Of a stretch of DNA of 64,000 bases, positions 59,274-64,000 are shown one piece after another. Below the pieces are notes generated by a model. That model did no database searches and was not told where the DNA came from. It was given only the letters and a program-made list of their open reading frames with translations. The position numbers were made by a program, and so were the translations under genes. The DNA is from Sphingomonas kyeonggiensis (GTDB lineage: Bacteria; Pseudomonadota; Alphaproteobacteria; Sphingomonadales; Sphingomonadaceae), in contig NZ_JACHLN010000001.1 in assembly GCF_014204495.1 (NCBI RefSeq), positions 1,426,001 through 1,490,000 on the forward strand, read 5' to 3'. Positions within the stretch are counted from its first letter, which is position 1, and the number at the start of each line of letters is the position of its first letter.

Positions 59274-62090
59274 TTAGAAAGCGACGACCAGCGAGCCGGT
59301 GATCGAGCGCGGCGTGCCGATGATGGCGTTGCCGACCGAGTAGCGGTTCGGCAGGCCGACGAAGCCCGACGAGCCCGACAGACCGCCAACGTAGAACCGG
59401 TCGAACAGGTTGCTGACGTTGAGCTGGAAGTAGGTCTTCTGGTTGTCGAGCAGCTTGCCCAGGTTGAAGCGGACGTCAAGGTCGACAACCGCATAGGCCG
59501 GGATCTTCGCATAGTAGATCACGTACTGCTGCGCGCTCGGGCAGAGGCCGCCGCTGATGGTGCCAGCGCAACCATAGACCGGCAGGTTCTCGTCGTTGAC
59601 GAAGCGCGGGCCGGTGTACTTCGACTGCACACCGATGTCGAACAGGCCGATGGTGCCCTGGACGCGGCCACCGACAGTCCAGTCGGGCGAGCCGCCTTCA
59701 CGCTTGCCGGCCGTCTGGAAGTAGTTGACGGTGCCGGTCGAGGTCACGCCGGCCTCGATGTTGTCCTTGATCTTCGAGTGCAGGTACGAAGTGAAGGCAT
59801 AGACCGTCAGGTCGCGGACCGGACGATAGGCGATCGACGCTTCGAAGCCATACTTATCGACGGCGCCGAGGTTGCGATACACGCTGGTGTCGCTCTCGAT
59901 GTCGTAGACCGAGACGGTGCGGTTCTGGAACTTGGTGTACCAGCCCGACAGCTGCGCCTGGATGCTGCCGGTGTTGTAGCGGAAGCCACCTTCGAAGCTG
60001 TCCGTGGTTTCCGGCACCGGCTTCGCCTGGGGCGAACCGGCCGCATAGTAGAACGAGTTGTACAGGTTGTCGGTGCCCGGGACCGAGAGGCCCTTCGCAT
60101 AGCTGGCATAGACGCTGTAGCCATCACCGAACTTGTAGGTGACGCCGACGTTCGGAAGCGCGCGGTTGTAGTTGAAGGTGCGCTTCTGCGGCGGGGCGAA
60201 GCCGACGACGCAGGCGCGGGTGGTGATGGCGCACGAACCGGTGGTCGGACGGACGACCGTGCCGACCGTGGTCACGCCCGGCGCGAAGTAGGTGTAGGGG
60301 TTGGCGGCCGCATAGGCGGCAACCTGGCTCGGCGAGATGCACGAGACGTTGCCGTTGCCCTGCACGGTGAAGCAGCGCTGATCGAGACGACGCTCGAAGA
60401 ACGGTGCACGGACGCCGACCTTGACGATCAGCTTCTCGTCCATGAACTGGCCGCGATATTCGCCCGACACCTGGTTGAGCATCGCGATCGACTTGCGGTC
60501 ACGCTTCTCGATCAGGGCGCCCTTCGAGTCCAGGATCCCGTTGTTGACCGGGAACACGTCGAACGGCTCGCCGTCGGTGCCGACCAGGCCGGCTTCGCCG
60601 GTCTGACGGTGACGACCATAGTCGAACGTGTAGGTCAGGCGAACGCGGTTGTTGTCGTTCAGGTCGTAGATCAGGTTGGCGACTGCGCCGAAGCGGCGGG
60701 TCTGGGTCTGGCTCGGCGCGATCGCGAGGATCGTGTCGAGGATGTCGCCGTCACCGTTCAGGTCGCGGCCGACATAATAGCCGAAGCCGCCCGGCGAACC
60801 GTTGCCGGTGTTGCCGGTGGTGTTGATCACGCCGGTGTAGGTGCCCGTGCCGCAGGTGCGCAGCGTGGTGCTGCCCTGGGTGCCGCAGCCCTCGAGCAGG
60901 CTGACCGTGCCGCCGCCATTGGCCTTGGTGTACTGGTAGCTGGCGTCGAGCGTGAAGACGAGGCTGTCGGTCAGCGAGAAGCGCGAACCGAAGCGCAGGC
61001 TGCCCGTGTTCGACGGGTTGTAGCGACGATCGAATTCCTGGCCGCAGCTGGCGCCGGCGGTCGGGGCAGCCGGAGCGGCCGACGGCGTGTCGGCGAGACC
61101 CGGACGTGCCGCGGTGTTGATCGTGCACGGATAGTTGATGTTGTAGTAGCGCTCGTCGCGGTTCCACGGGAAGCGGTTGGCGCTGTTCGGACCGGTGATG
61201 CGGGTGCCCAGGCCCTGGATGAAGGCCGGGGTGGTCGGGGTCGCCGGAACGAGGGTGTAGCTCGCATAGCGATCGGTGCGCAGCGGAACCGAGCCGAAGA
61301 AGTTGTTGCGGTTCTCGTTGTACTGGCCGGCGAGCGAGACGAAGTCGCCATTGTCGCCCAGGCTCTTGTAGATGCGGCCGTTATACTGCTGCTTCTTCAG
61401 GCGGCCGTAGTTGTTGAACGGCTGGCGGGCTTCGAGGTTCGAAGCCGAGAAGAAGGCGCGAACGCCGGTGTGGGCGATGTCGCCGGTGTCGACCATGCCG
61501 AACATGCGGAACATCGGGCGGCTCATGTTGTTGCCGATGCCGATATAGTCACCATAGGTGCCCGACAGCATCGCGCCGAACTGCTCCGAGGGAACGCGGG
61601 TGCGGATGTTGACGGTGCCGCCGACGGCCGATGCCGTGGGGCTGTCCACGTCGGTGGTGCCCAGGTTCACGCTCACCGATTCGAGCGTTTCCGGATCCTG
61701 CTGCTGGTTGGTGTAGATCGCATAGTTGCCGGTGTCGTTCAGCGGAATGCCGTCCAGCGTCTGCGAGATGCGCGAGCTGTCGAAGCCGCGGATCGTGAAG
61801 GTGCCGCCCGCGGCGCCCGTCGCATCGTTGTTCTGGAAGCTGACGCCCGGAACCAGGTTGATGATTTCGTTGACCGTCTGGCCGGGGCGCTGGCGCGAGA
61901 TCGTCTCGGCGCCCACCGTGACGCGCGTCTTCGGCTCATCGGGGATGGTGATCTGACCCGTGTTCACACGCGAACCGGTGACGACGATTTCCTCGCCCTC
62001 GAAGTCCGCGGAACCGGTCGACTGCGCGAAGGCGGCCCCCGGGATCAGCAGCGCGGCAAAAGCCACGCCCGCAAAAAGCTTGGTGCGCAT
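59274..62090 (-). CDS. TonB-dependent outer-membrane receptor
   Basis: A 938-residue outer-membrane protein with a signal peptide (LFAGVAFAALLIPGAAFAQ). The plug has the TonB-box-like EEIVVTGSRV at residues 33-42 and RGFDSSRISQTLDGIPLND; plug and barrel run through the usual long beta-strand body, ending SITGSLVVAF with terminal Phe. It imports a substrate (siderophore, sugar, vitamin or peptide), energised by TonB-ExbBD. The substrate is unknown. No TonB genes lie beside it; a terminator follows. A weak -35 TTGACT is at 62193-62198 (minus strand), about 100 bp before the start. Confidence 0.92.
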   Translation of the reverse strand: MRTKLFAGVAFAALLIPGAAFAQSTGSADFEGEEIVVTGSRVNTGQITIPDEPKTRVTVGAETISRQRPGQTVNEIINLVPGVSFQNNDATGAAGGTFTIRGFDSSRISQTLDGIPLNDTGNYAIYTNQQQDPETLESVSVNLGTTDVDSPTASAVGGTVNIRTRVPSEQFGAMLSGTYGDYIGIGNNMSRPMFRMFGMVDTGDIAHTGVRAFFSASNLEARQPFNNYGRLKKQQYNGRIYKSLGDNGDFVSLAGQYNENRNNFFGSVPLRTDRYASYTLVPATPTTPAFIQGLGTRITGPNSANRFPWNRDERYYNINYPCTINTAARPGLADTPSAAPAAPTAGASCGQEFDRRYNPSNTGSLRFGSRFSLTDSLVFTLDASYQYTKANGGGTVSLLEGCGTQGSTTLRTCGTGTYTGVINTTGNTGNGSPGGFGYYVGRDLNGDGDILDTILAIAPSQTQTRRFGAVANLIYDLNDNNRVRLTYTFDYGRHRQTGEAGLVGTDGEPFDVFPVNNGILDSKGALIEKRDRKSIAMLNQVSGEYRGQFMDEKLIVKVGVRAPFFERRLDQRCFTVQGNGNVSCISPSQVAAYAAANPYTYFAPGVTTVGTVVRPTTGSCAITTRACVVGFAPPQKRTFNYNRALPNVGVTYKFGDGYSVYASYAKGLSVPGTDNLYNSFYYAAGSPQAKPVPETTDSFEGGFRYNTGSIQAQLSGWYTKFQNRTVSVYDIESDTSVYRNLGAVDKYGFEASIAYRPVRDLTVYAFTSYLHSKIKDNIEAGVTSTGTVNYFQTAGKREGGSPDWTVGGRVQGTIGLFDIGVQSKYTGPRFVNDENLPVYGCAGTISGGLCPSAQQYVIYYAKIPAYAVVDLDVRFNLGKLLDNQKTYFQLNVSNLFDRFYVGGLSGSSGFVGLPNRYSVGNAIIGTPRSITGSLVVAF

Positions 62091-62259
62091 TAGAGGTGTT
62101 TCCCTTTCGGTGTGTGCTTATCGTGTGCACTGAACGCGGTGCGGTTCACCGTCGTCGCCGCCCATGCTATTGTTTTATGTCGGTCCTGTGACAGTCAATC
62201 CGAGTCATGCTGGGGCGGGCTGTTAATCTGTAATTCAGGATTGTTGCGTTGCAAAAAAG

Positions 62260-64000
<1,741 letters not shown>

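Noticed and set aside
59205..62093. A 962-codon open frame antisense to the TonB-dependent receptor
   Set aside because: It is a frame shadow of high-GC DNA. It is rich in Arg, Ala and Gly with no domain, and the opposite strand is a clear full-length receptor.

Overview
The window is a dense, high-GC stretch of bacterial chromosome. Gene order and protein families point to a sphingomonad (Alphaproteobacteria, Sphingomonadales). The signs are a type B bL36 of 41 residues, DUF1244 and GapR (DUF2312) proteins, a GTTC-N7-GTTC LexA-type box, a TonB-dependent receptor, and many ATGA/GTGA start-stop overlaps. No phage, insertion sequence, CRISPR array, rRNA or tRNA was seen. The window opens inside a FUSC-type membrane protein and closes inside ligA.

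Layout. 1-9.4 kb: orphan sigma factor, GNAT and M14 carboxypeptidase genes, rpmJ, a HAD hydrolase, pyk, DUF1244, an SGNH esterase, gapR and yebC. 9.4-14 kb: ruvC, ruvA and ruvB, with ruvA and ruvB separated by four unrelated genes. 14-18.4 kb: ybgC-tolQ-tolR-tolA-tolB-pal, closed by a clear terminator. 18.4-24.7 kb: a beta-lactamase-fold serine hydrolase; a tightly coupled six-gene operon (SPFH protein, ribbon-helix-helix protein with an AT-hook-like tail, three small membrane proteins, alpha/beta hydrolase); an S1/P1 nuclease; an acyltransferase. 24.8-38.5 kb: ispG, a gene broken by a frameshift, an EamA transporter, GNAT and TfoX-like genes, ppa, an M61 peptidase, an ICMT-like methyltransferase, rsmE, an EF-hand protein, ubiA, a PmbA/TldD-family gene and an inositol-phosphatase-family gene. 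38.6-45.3 kb: a methyltransferase with a divergent Rrf2 regulator, an XpaC-like gene with telA, a lipoprotein, an FMN reductase and typA. 45.5-55 kb: a large TPR protein built from 144-bp repeats, secreted proteins, an ECF sigma factor with its likely anti-sigma partner, an EVE protein, a cNMP-domain/thioredoxin-reductase-like fusion, DUF3297, and a PEP-mutase/isocitrate-lyase-like gene with an SOS-type box. 55.2-64 kb: a chemoreceptor, a LytS/LytTR two-component pair, a TonB-dependent receptor and ligA.

Three non-coding patterns stand out. First, six inverted doublets resembling REPINs, in two subfamilies, all lie in convergent gene gaps, and a lone half-unit lies between ruvC and ruvA. Second, a short conserved element with two GANTC sites lies upstream of ruvA and of typA. 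In both places it can be read as a leader peptide starting [10 protein letters not shown] whose stop codon overlaps the start codon of the main gene as ATGA; a third, diverged copy lies near 54.0 kb. Third, two similar AT-rich dyads flank the telA/lipoprotein region.

All calls come from reading the sequence and recalling protein families. No database search was run.
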